From positions 62,001 to 126,000 of the forward strand of contig JBBELK010000686.1 of assembly GCA_037783545.1 (NCBI GenBank): 64,000 nt of DNA, read 5' to 3'. The first letter of the stretch is position 1, and every line of letters starts with the position of its first letter. Source of the DNA: Henricia sp. BOLD:AAB3569 (Eukaryota > Echinodermata > Asteroidea > Spinulosida > Echinasteridae). The notes below the pieces were generated by a model. It worked only from the letters and a program-made list of their open reading frames with translations, did no database searches and had not been told where the DNA came from. A program made the translations under genes and the position numbers. Below are positions 50,301-62,400 of the stretch, piece by piece.

Positions 50301-53300
50301 GCAAACCGTGGCTGTCTGTACACACCTCTTTGGGGTACTCCTGAGTTGTGCGCATGCTCAGTCATTCGGACTGTCGTTAACGCACCGCAGTTTGGCTCGG
50401 CAATTTGGTCAAAGTGTGGTCCAAACGTCGGCAAATTTGGAGGTCGAAAAATGTTCCGACGAACTTCAAATTTTGCATGCCCTAAACTCTCTATATTGCG
50501 CACTTGTCATAAAAAATTGACAGACTTTCGCCGGGAAATGGCAGAGAAATTTCAAAGTTTAGAAAAAACTGGGTTGAGGCTTCCTGACTGCTCTCACGCA
50601 AACCGTGGCTGTCTGTACACACCTCTTTGGGGTACTCCTGAGTTGTGCGCATGCTCAGTCATTCGGACTGTCGTTAACGCACCGCAGTTTGGCTCGGCAA
50701 TTTGGTCAAAGTGTGGTCCAAACGTCGGCAAATTTGGAGGTCGAAAAATGTTCCGACGAACTTCAAATTTTGCATGCCCTAAACTCTCTATATTGCGCAC
50801 TTGTCATAAAAAATTGACAGACTTTCGCCGGGAAATGGCAGAGAAATTTCAAAGTTTAGAAAAAACTGGGTTGAGGCTTCCTGACTGCTCTCACGCAAAC
50901 CGTGGCTGTCTGTACACACCTCTTTGGGGTACTCCTGAGTTGTGCGCATGCTCAGTCATTCGGACTGTCGTTAACGCACCGCAGTTTGGCTCGGCAATTT
51001 GGTCAAAGTGTGGTCCAAACGTCGGCAAATTTGGAGGTCGAAAAATGTTCCGACGAACTTCAGATTTTGCATGCCCTAAACTCTCTATATTGCGCACTTG
51101 TCATACAAAATTGACAGACTTTCGCCGGGAAATGGCAGAGAAATTTCAAAGTTTAGAAAAAACTGGGTTGAGGCTTCCTGACTGCTCTCACGCAAACCGT
51201 GGCTGTCTGTACACACCTCTTTGGGGTACTCCTGAGTTGTGCGCATGCTCAGTCATTCGGACTGTCGTTAACGCACCGCAGTTTGGCTCGGCAATTTGGT
51301 CAAAGTGTGGTCCAAACGTCGGCAAATTTGGAGGTCGAAAAATGTTCCGACGAACTTCAAATTTTGCATGCCCTAAACTCTCTATATTGCGCACTTGTCA
51401 TAAAAAATTGACAGACTTTCGCCGGGAAATGGCAGAGAAATTTCAAAGTTTAGAAAAAACTGGGTTGAGGCTTCCTGACTGCTCTCACGCAAACCGTGGC
51501 TGTCTGTACACACCTCTTTGGGGTACTCCTGAGTTGTGCGCATGCTCAGTCATTCGGACTGTCGTTAACGCACCGCAGTTTGGCTCGGCAATTTGGTCAA
51601 AGTGTGGTCCAAACGTCGGCAAATTTGGAGGTCGAAAAATGTTCCGACGAACTTCAAATTTTGCATGCCCTAAACTCTCTATATTGCGCACTTGTCATAA
51701 AAAATTGACAGACTTTCGCCGGGAAATGGCAGAGAAATTTCAAAGTTTAGAAAAAACTGGGTTGAGGCTTCCTGACTGCTCTCACGCAAACCGTGGCTGT
51801 CTGTACACACCTCTTTGGGGTACTCCTGAGTTGTGCGCATGCTCAGTCATTCGGACTGTCGTTAACGCACCGCAGTTTGGCTCGGCAATTTGGTCAAAGT
51901 GTGGTCCAAACGTCGGCGAATTTGGAGGTCGAAAAATGTTCCGACGAACTTCAAATTTTGCATGCCCTAAACTCTCTATATTGCGCACTTGTCATAAAAA
52001 AATTGACAGACTTTCGCCGGGAAATGGCAGAGAAATTTCAAAGTTTAGAAAAAACTGGGTTGAGGCTTCCTGACTGCTCTCACGCAAACCGGTGGCTGTC
52101 TGTACACACCTCTTTGGGGTACTCCTGAGTTGTGCGCATGCTCAGTCATTCGGACTGTCGTTAACGCACCGCAGTTTGGCTCGGCAATTTGGTCAAAGTG
52201 TGGTCCAAACGTCGGCAAATTTGGAGGTCGAAAAATGTTCCGACGAACTTCAAATTTTGCATGCCCTAAACTCTCTATATTGCGCACTTGTCATAAAAAA
52301 TTGACAGACTTTCGCCGGGAAATGGCAGAGAAATTTCAAAGTTTAGAAAAAACTGGGTTGAGGCTTCCTGACTGCTCTCACGCAAACCGTGGCTGTCTGT
52401 ACACACCTCTTTGGGGTACTCCTGAGTTGTGCGCATGCTCAGTCATTCGGACTGTCGTTAACGCACCGCAGTTTGGCTCGGCAATTTGGTCAAAGTGTGG
52501 TCCAAACGTCGGCAAATTTGGAGGTCGAAAAATGTTCCGACGAACTTCAAATTTTGCATGCCCTAAACTCTCTATATTGCGCACTTGTCATAAAAAATTG
52601 ACAGACTTTCGCCGGGAAATGGCAGAGAAATTTCAAAGTTTAGAAAAAACTGGGTTGAGGCTTCCTGACTGCTCTCACGCAAACCGTGGCTGTCTGTACA
52701 CACCTCTTTGGGGTACTCCTGAGTTGTGCGCATGCTCAGTCATTCGGACTGTCGTTAACGCACCGCAGTTTGGCTCGGCAATTTGGTCAAAGTGTGGTCC
52801 AAACGTCGGCAAATTTGGAGGTCGAAAAATGTTCCGACGAACTTCAAATTTTGCATGCCCTAAACTCTCTATATTGCGCACTTGTCATAAAAAATTGACA
52901 GACTTTCGCCGGGAAATGGCAGAGAAATTTCAAAGTTTAGAAAAAACTGGGTTGAGGCTTCCTGACTGCTCTCACGCAAACCGTGGCTGTCTGTACACAC
53001 CTCTTTGGGGTACTCCTGAGTTGTGCGCATGCTCAGTCATTCGGACTGTCGTTAACGCACCGCAGTTTGGCTCGGCAATTTGGTCAAAGTGTGGTCCAAA
53101 CGTCGGCAAATTTGGAGGTCGAAAAATGTTCCGACGAACTTCAAATTTTGCATGCCCTAAACTCTCTATATTGCGCACTTGTCATAAAAAATTGACAGAC
53201 TTTCGCCGGGAAATGGCAGAGAAATTTCAAAGTTTAGAAAAAACTGGGTTGAGGCTTCCTGACTGCTCTCACGCAAACCGTGGCTGTCTGTACACACCTC

Positions 53301-53453
53301 TTTGGGGTACTCCTGAGTTGTGCGCATGCTCAGTCATTCGGACTGTCGTTAACGCACCGCAGTTTGGCTCGGCAATTTGGTCAAAGTGTGGTCCAAACGT
53401 CGGCAAATTTGGAGGTCGAAAAATGTTCCGACGAACTTCAAATTTTGCATGCG
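47398..53453 (+). repeat. Mildly variable satellite stretch
   Basis: Satellite copies in normal phase with scattered variants: seven-A runs at 47836-47842, 48431-48437 and 51996-52002; A to G at 51063 (cagatttt); catacaaaat at 51106; A to G at 51918 (cggcgaat); an extra G near 52091 (aaccggtggc); and C to G at 53453 (gcgctaaa). Between 48526 and 51793 the spacing is exactly 297 bp for 11 units. The cataca allele at 51106 also occurs at the far left (1640 and 2235), linking this stretch to the variable end of the array. Confidence 0.95.
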
Positions 53454-56400
53454 CTAAACTCTCTATATTGCGCACTTGTCATAAAAAATTGACAGACTTT
53501 CGCCGGGAAATGGCAGAGAAATTTCAAAGTTTAGAAAAAACTGGGTTGAGGCTTCCTGACTGCTCTCACGCAAACCGTGGCTGTCTGTACACACCTCTTT
53601 GGGGTACTCCTGAGTTGTGCGCATGCTCAGTCATTCGGACTGTCGTTAACGCACCGCAGTTTGGCTCGGCAATTTGGTCAAAGTGTGGTCCAAACGTCGG
53701 CAAATTTGGAGGTCGAAAAATGTTCCGACGAACTTCAAATTTTGCATGCCCTAAACTCTCTATATTGCGCACTTGTCATAAAAAATTGACAGACTTTCGC
53801 CGGGAAATGGCAGAGAAATTTCAAAGTTTAGAAAAAACTGGGTTGAGGCTTCCTGACTGCTCTCACGCAAACCGTGGCTGTCTGTACACACCTCTTTGGG
53901 GTACTCCTGAGTTGTGCGCATGCTCAGTCATTCGGACTGTCGTTAACGCACCGCAGTTTGGCTCGGCAATTTGGTCAAAGTGTGGTCCAAACGTCGGCAA
54001 ATTTGGAGGTCGAAAAATGTTCCGACGAACTTCAAATTTTGCATGCCCTAAACTCTCTATATTGCGCACTTGTCATAAAAAATTGACAGACTTTCGCCGG
54101 GAAATGGCAGAGAAATTTCAAAGTTTAGAAAAAACTGGGTTGAGGCTTCCTGACTGCTCTCACGCAAACCGTGGCTGTCTGTACACACCTCTTTGGGGTA
54201 CTCCTGAGTTGTGCGCATGCTCAGTCATTCGGACTGTCGTTAACGCACCGCAGTTTGGCTCGGCAATTTGGTCAAAGTGTGGTCCAAACGTCGGCAAATT
54301 TGGAGGTCGAAAAATGTTCCGACGAACTTCAAATTTTGCATGCCCTAAACTCTCTATATTGCGCACTTGTCATAAAAAATTGACAGACTTTCGCCGGGAA
54401 ATGGCAGAGAAATTTCAAAGTTTAGAAAAAACTGGGTTGAGGCTTCCTGACTGCTCTCACGCAAACCGTGGCTGTCTGTACACACCTCTTTGGGGTACTC
54501 CTGAGTTGTGCGCATGCTCAGTCATTCGGACTGTCGTTAACGCACCGCAGTTTGGCTCGGCAATTTGGTCAAAGTGTGGTCCAAACGTCGGCAAATTTGG
54601 AGGTCGAAAAATGTTCCGACGAACTTCAAATTTTGCATGCCCTAAACTCTCTATATTGCGCACTTGTCATAAAAAATTGACAGACTTTCGCCGGGAAATG
54701 GCAGAGAAATTTCAAAGTTTAGAAAAAACTGGGTTGAGGCTTCCTGACTGCTCTCACGCAAACCGTGGCTGTCTGTACACACCTCTTTGGGGTACTCCTG
54801 AGTTGTGCGCATGCTCAGTCATTCGGACTGTCGTTAACGCACCGCAGTTTGGCTCGGCAATTTGGTCAAAGTGTGGTCCAAACGTCGGCAAATTTGGAGG
54901 TCGAAAAATGTTCCGACGAACTTCAAATTTTGCATGCCCTAAACTCTCTATATTGCGCACTTGTCATAAAAAATTGACAGACTTTCGCCGGGAAATGGCA
55001 GAGAAATTTCAAAGTTTAGAAAAAACTGGGTTGAGGCTTCCTGACTGCTCTCACGCAAACCGTGGCTGTCTGTACACACCTCTTTGGGGTACTCCTGAGT
55101 TGTGCGCATGCTCAGTCATTCGGACTGTCGTTAACGCACCGCAGTTTGGCTCGGCAATTTGGTCAAAGTGTGGTCCAAACGTCGGCAAATTTGGAGGTCG
55201 AAAAATGTTCCGACGAACTTCAAATTTTGCATGCCCTAAACTCTCTATATTGCGCACTTGTCATAAAAAATTGACAGACTTTCGCCGGGAAATGGCAGAG
55301 AAATTTCAAAGTTTAGAAAAAACTGGGTTGAGGCTTCCTGACTGCTCTCACGCAAACCGTGGCTGTCTGTACACACCTCTTTGGGGTACTCCTGAGTTGT
55401 GCGCATGCTCAGTCATTCGGACTGTCGTTAACGCACCGCAGTTTGGCTCGGCAATTTGGTCAAAGTGTGGTCCAAACGTCGGCAAATTTGGAGGTCGAAA
55501 AATGTTCCGACGAACTTCAAATTTTGCATGCCCTAAACTCTCTATATTGCGCACTTGTCATAAAAAATTGACAGACTTTCGCCGGGAAATGGCAGAGAAA
55601 TTTCAAAGTTTAGAAAAAACTGGGTTGAGGCTTCCTGACTGCTCTCACGCAAACCGTGGCTGTCTGTACACACCTCTTTGGGGTACTCCTGAGTTGTGCG
55701 CATGCTCAGTCATTCGGACTGTCGTTAACGCACCGCAGTTTGGCTCGGCAATTTGGTCAAAGTGTGGTCCAAACGTCGGCAAATTTGGAGGTCGAAAAAT
55801 GTTCCGACGAACTTCAAATTTTGCATGCCCTAAACTCTCTATATTGCGCACTTGTCATAAAAAATTGACAGACTTTCGCCGGGAAATGGCAGAGAAATTT
55901 CAAAGTTTAGAAAAAACTGGGTTGAGGCTTCCTGACTGCTCTCACGCAAACCGTGGCTGTCTGTACACACCTCTTTGGGGTACTCCTGAGTTGTGCGCAT
56001 GCTCAGTCATTCGGACTGTCGTTAACGCACCGCAGTTTGGCTCGGCAATTTGGTCAAAGTGTGGTCCAAACGTCGGCAAATTTGGAGGTCGAAAAATGTT
56101 CCGACGAACTTCAAATTTTGCATGCCCTAAACTCTCTATATTGCGCACTTGTCATAAAAAATTGACAGACTTTCGCCGGGAAATGGCAGAGAAATTTCAA
56201 AGTTTAGAAAAAACTGGGTTGAGGCTTCCTGACTGCTCTCACGCAAACCGTGGCTGTCTGTACACACCTCTTTGGGGTACTCCTGAGTTGTGCGCATGCT
56301 CAGTCATTCGGACTGTCGTTAACGCACCGCAGTTTGGCTCGGCAATTTGGTCAAAGTGTGGTCCAAACGTCGGCAAATTTGGAGGTCGAAAAATGTTCCG

Positions 56401-59400
56401 ACGAACTTCAAATTTTGCATGCCCTAAACTCTCTATATTGCGCACTTGTCATAAAAAATTGACAGACTTTCGCCGGGAAATGGCAGAGAAATTTCAAAGT
56501 TTAGAAAAAACTGGGTTGAGGCTTCCTGACTGCTCTCACGCAAACCGTGGCTGTCTGTACACACCTCTTTGGGGTACTCCTGAGTTGTGCGCATGCTCAG
56601 TCATTCGGACTGTCGTTAACGCACCGCAGTTTGGCTCGGCAATTTGGTCAAAGTGTGGTCCAAACGTCGGCAAATTTGGAGGTCGAAAAATGTTCCGACG
56701 AACTTCAAATTTTGCATGCCCTAAACTCTCTATATTGCGCACTTGTCATAAAAAATTGACAGACTTTCGCCGGGAAATGGCAGAGAAATTTCAAAGTTTA
56801 GAAAAAACTGGGTTGAGGCTTCCTGACTGCTCTCACGCAAACCGTGGCTGTCTGTACACACCTCTTTGGGGTACTCCTGAGTTGTGCGCATGCTCAGTCA
56901 TTCGGACTGTCGTTAACGCACCGCAGTTTGGCTCGGCAATTTGGTCAAAGTGTGGTCCAAACGTCGGCAAATTTGGAGGTCGAAAAATGTTCCGACGAAC
57001 TTCAAATTTTGCATGCCCTAAACTCTCTATATTGCGCACTTGTCATAAAAAATTGACAGACTTTCGCCGGGAAATGGCAGAGAAATTTCAAAGTTTAGAA
57101 AAAACTGGGTTGAGGCTTCCTGACTGCTCTCACGCAAACCGTGGCTGTCTGTACACACCTCTTTGGGGTACTCCTGAGTTGTGCGCATGCTCAGTCATTC
57201 GGACTGTCGTTAACGCACCGCAGTTTGGCTCGGCAATTTGGTCAAAGTGTGGTCCAAACGTCGGCAAATTTGGAGGTCGAAAAATGTTCCGACGAACTTC
57301 AAATTTTGCATGCCCTAAACTCTCTATATTGCGCACTTGTCATAAAAAATTGACAGACTTTCGCCGGGAAATGGCAGAGAAATTTCAAAGTTTAGAAAAA
57401 ACTGGGTTGAGGCTTCCTGACTGCTCTCACGCAAACCGTGGCTGTCTGTACACACCTCTTTGGGGTACTCCTGAGTTGTGCGCATGCTCAGTCATTCGGA
57501 CTGTCGTTAACGCACCGCAGTTTGGCTCGGCAATTTGGTCAAAGTGTGGTCCAAACGTCGGCAAATTTGGAGGTCGAAAAATGTTCCGACGAACTTCAAA
57601 TTTTGCATGCCCTAAACTCTCTATATTGCGCACTTGTCATAAAAAATTGACAGACTTTCGCCGGGAAATGGCAGAGAAATTTCAAAGTTTAGAAAAAACT
57701 GGGTTGAGGCTTCCTGACTGCTCTCACGCAAACCGTGGCTGTCTGTACACACCTCTTTGGGGTACTCCTGAGTTGTGCGCATGCTCAGTCATTCGGACTG
57801 TCGTTAACGCACCGCAGTTTGGCTCGGCAATTTGGTCAAAGTGTGGTCCAAACGTCGGCAAATTTGGAGGTCGAAAAATGTTCCGACGAACTTCAAATTT
57901 TGCATGCCCTAAACTCTCTATATTGCGCACTTGTCATAAAAAATTGACAGACTTTCGCCGGGAAATGGCAGAGAAATTTCAAAGTTTAGAAAAAACTGGG
58001 TTGAGGCTTCCTGACTGCTCTCACGCAAACCGTGGCTGTCTGTACACACCTCTTTGGGGTACTCCTGAGTTGTGCGCATGCTCAGTCATTCGGACTGTCG
58101 TTAACGCACCGCAGTTTGGCTCGGCAATTTGGTCAAAGTGTGGTCCAAACGTCGGCAAATTTGGAGGTCGAAAAATGTTCCGACGAACTTCAAATTTTGC
58201 ATGCCCTAAACTCTCTATATTGCGCACTTGTCATAAAAAATTGACAGACTTTCGCCGGGAAATGGCAGAGAAATTTCAAAGTTTAGAAAAAACTGGGTTG
58301 AGGCTTCCTGACTGCTCTCACGCAAACCGTGGCTGTCTGTACACACCTCTTTGGGGTACTCCTGAGTTGTGCGCATGCTCAGTCATTCGGACTGTCGTTA
58401 ACGCACCGCAGTTTGGCTCGGCAATTTGGTCAAAGTGTGGTCCAAACGTCGGCAAATTTGGAGGTCGAAAAATGTTCCGACGAACTTCAAATTTTGCATG
58501 CCCTAAACTCTCTATATTGCGCACTTGTCATAAAAAATTGACAGACTTTCGCCGGGAAATGGCAGAGAAATTTCAAAGTTTAGAAAAAACTGGGTTGAGG
58601 CTTCCTGACTGCTCTCACGCAAACCGTGGCTGTCTGTACACACCTCTTTGGGGTACTCCTGAGTTGTGCGCATGCTCAGTCATTCGGACTGTCGTTAACG
58701 CACCGCAGTTTGGCTCGGCAATTTGGTCAAAGTGTGGTCCAAACGTCGGCAAATTTGGAGGTCGAAAAATGTTCCGACGAACTTCAAATTTTGCATGCCC
58801 TAAACTCTCTATATTGCGCACTTGTCATAAAAAATTGACAGACTTTCGCCGGGAAATGGCAGAGAAATTTCAAAGTTTAGAAAAAACTGGGTTGAGGCTT
58901 CCTGACTGCTCTCACGCAAACCGTGGCTGTCTGTACACACCTCTTTGGGGTACTCCTGAGTTGTGCGCATGCTCAGTCATTCGGACTGTCGTTAACGCAC
59001 CGCAGTTTGGCTCGGCAATTTGGTCAAAGTGTGGTCCAAACGTCGGCAAATTTGGAGGTCGAAAAATGTTCCGACGAACTTCAAATTTTGCATGCCCTAA
59101 ACTCTCTATATTGCGCACTTGTCATAAAAAATTGACAGACTTTCGCCGGGAAATGGCAGAGAAATTTCAAAGTTTAGAAAAAACTGGGTTGAGGCTTCCT
59201 GACTGCTCTCACGCAAACCGTGGCTGTCTGTACACACCTCTTTGGGGTACTCCTGAGTTGTGCGCATGCTCAGTCATTCGGACTGTCGTTAACGCACCGC
59301 AGTTTGGCTCGGCAATTTGGTCAAAGTGTGGTCCAAACGTCGGCAAATTTGGAGGTCGAAAAATGTTCCGACGAACTTCAAATTTTGCATGCCCTAAACT

Positions 59401-62400
59401 CTCTATATTGCGCACTTGTCATAAAAAATTGACAGACTTTCGCCGGGAAATGGCAGAGAAATTTCAAAGTTTAGAAAAAACTGGGTTGAGGCTTCCTGAC
59501 TGCTCTCACGCAAACCGTGGCTGTCTGTACACACCTCTTTGGGGTACTCCTGAGTTGTGCGCATGCTCAGTCATTCGGACTGTCGTTAACGCACCGCAGT
59601 TTGGCTCGGCAATTTGGTCAAAGTGTGGTCCAAACGTCGGCAAATTTGGAGGTCGAAAAATGTTCCGACGAACTTCAAATTTTGCATGCCCTAAACTCTC
59701 TATATTGCGCACTTGTCATAAAAAATTGACAGACTTTCGCCGGGAAATGGCAGAGAAATTTCAAAGTTTAGAAAAAACTGGGTTGAGGCTTCCTGACTGC
59801 TCTCACGCAAACCGTGGCTGTCTGTACACACCTCTTTGGGGTACTCCTGAGTTGTGCGCATGCTCAGTCATTCGGACTGTCGTTAACGCACCGCAGTTTG
59901 GCTCGGCAATTTGGTCAAAGTGTGGTCCAAACGTCGGCAAATTTGGAGGTCGAAAAATGTTCCGACGAACTTCAAATTTTGCATGCCCTAAACTCTCTAT
60001 ATTGCGCACTTGTCATAAAAAATTGACAGACTTTCGCCGGGAAATGGCAGAGAAATTTCAAAGTTTAGAAAAAACTGGGTTGAGGCTTCCTGACTGCTCT
60101 CACGCAAACCGTGGCTGTCTGTACACACCTCTTTGGGGTACTCCTGAGTTGTGCGCATGCTCAGTCATTCGGACTGTCGTTAACGCACCGCAGTTTGGCT
60201 CGGCAATTTGGTCAAAGTGTGGTCCAAACGTCGGCAAATTTGGAGGTCGAAAAATGTTCCGACGAACTTCAAATTTTGCATGCCCTAAACTCTCTATATT
60301 GCGCACTTGTCATAAAAAATTGACAGACTTTCGCCGGGAAATGGCAGAGAAATTTCAAAGTTTAGAAAAAACTGGGTTGAGGCTTCCTGACTGCTCTCAC
60401 GCAAACCGTGGCTGTCTGTACACACCTCTTTGGGGTACTCCTGAGTTGTGCGCATGCTCAGTCATTCGGACTGTCGTTAACGCACCGCAGTTTGGCTCGG
60501 CAATTTGGTCAAAGTGTGGTCCAAACGTCGGCAAATTTGGAGGTCGAAAAATGTTCCGACGAACTTCAAATTTTGCATGCCCTAAACTCTCTATATTGCG
60601 CACTTGTCATAAAAAATTGACAGACTTTCGCCGGGAAATGGCAGAGAAATTTCAAAGTTTAGAAAAAACTGGGTTGAGGCTTCCTGACTGCTCTCACGCA
60701 AACCGTGGCTGTCTGTACACACCTCTTTGGGGTACTCCTGAGTTGTGCGCATGCTCAGTCATTCGGACTGTCGTTAACGCACCGCAGTTTGGCTCGGCAA
60801 TTTGGTCAAAGTGTGGTCCAAACGTCGGCAAATTTGGAGGTCGAAAAATGTTCCGACGAACTTCAAATTTTGCATGCCCTAAACTCTCTATATTGCGCAC
60901 TTGTCATAAAAAATTGACAGACTTTCGCCGGGAAATGGCAGAGAAATTTCAAAGTTTAGAAAAAACTGGGTTGAGGCTTCCTGACTGCTCTCACGCAAAC
61001 CGTGGCTGTCTGTACACACCTCTTTGGGGTACTCCTGAGTTGTGCGCATGCTCAGTCATTCGGACTGTCGTTAACGCACCGCAGTTTGGCTCGGCAATTT
61101 GGTCAAAGTGTGGTCCAAACGTCGGCAAATTTGGAGGTCGAAAAATGTTCCGACGAACTTCAAATTTTGCATGCCCTAAACTCTCTATATTGCGCACTTG
61201 TCATAAAAAATTGACAGACTTTCGCCGGGAAATGGCAGAGAAATTTCAAAGTTTAGAAAAAACTGGGTTGAGGCTTCCTGACTGCTCTCACGCAAACCGT
61301 GGCTGTCTGTACACACCTCTTTGGGGTACTCCTGAGTTGTGCGCATGCTCAGTCATTCGGACTGTCGTTAACGCACCGCAGTTTGGCTCGGCAATTTGGT
61401 CAAAGTGTGGTCCAAACGTCGGCAAATTTGGAGGTCGAAAAATGTTCCGACGAACTTCAAATTTTGCATGCCCTAAACTCTCTATATTGCGCACTTGTCA
61501 TAAAAAATTGACAGACTTTCGCCGGGAAATGGCAGAGAAATTTCAAAGTTTAGAAAAAACTGGGTTGAGGCTTCCTGACTGCTCTCACGCAAACCGTGGC
61601 TGTCTGTACACACCTCTTTGGGGTACTCCTGAGTTGTGCGCATGCTCAGTCATTCGGACTGTCGTTAACGCACCGCAGTTTGGCTCGGCAATTTGGTCAA
61701 AGTGTGGTCCAAACGTCGGCAAATTTGGAGGTCGAAAAATGTTCCGACGAACTTCAAATTTTGCATGCCCTAAACTCTCTATATTGCGCACTTGTCATAA
61801 AAAATTGACAGACTTTCGCCGGGAAATGGCAGAGAAATTTCAAAGTTTAGAAAAAACTGGGTTGAGGCTTCCTGACTGCTCTCACGCAAACCGTGGCTGT
61901 CTGTACACACCTCTTTGGGGTACTCCTGAGTTGTGCGCATGCTCAGTCATTCGGACTGTCGTTAACGCACCGCAGTTTGGCTCGGCAATTTGGTCAAAGT
62001 GTGGTCCAAACGTCGGCAAATTTGGAGGTCGAAAAATGTTCCGACGAACTTCAAATTTTGCATGCCCTAAACTCTCTATATTGCGCACTTGTCATAAAAA
62101 ATTGACAGACTTTCGCCGGGAAATGGCAGAGAAATTTCAAAGTTTAGAAAAAACTGGGTTGAGGCTTCCTGACTGCTCTCACGCAAACCGTGGCTGTCTG
62201 TACACACCTCTTTGGGGTACTCCTGAGTTGTGCGCATGCTCAGTCATTCGGACTGTCGTTAACGCACCGCAGTTTGGCTCGGCAATTTGGTCAAAGTGTG
62301 GTCCAAACGTCGGCAAATTTGGAGGTCGAAAAATGTTCCGACGAACTTCAAATTTTGCATGCCCTAAACTCTCTATATTGCGCACTTGTCATAAAAAATT

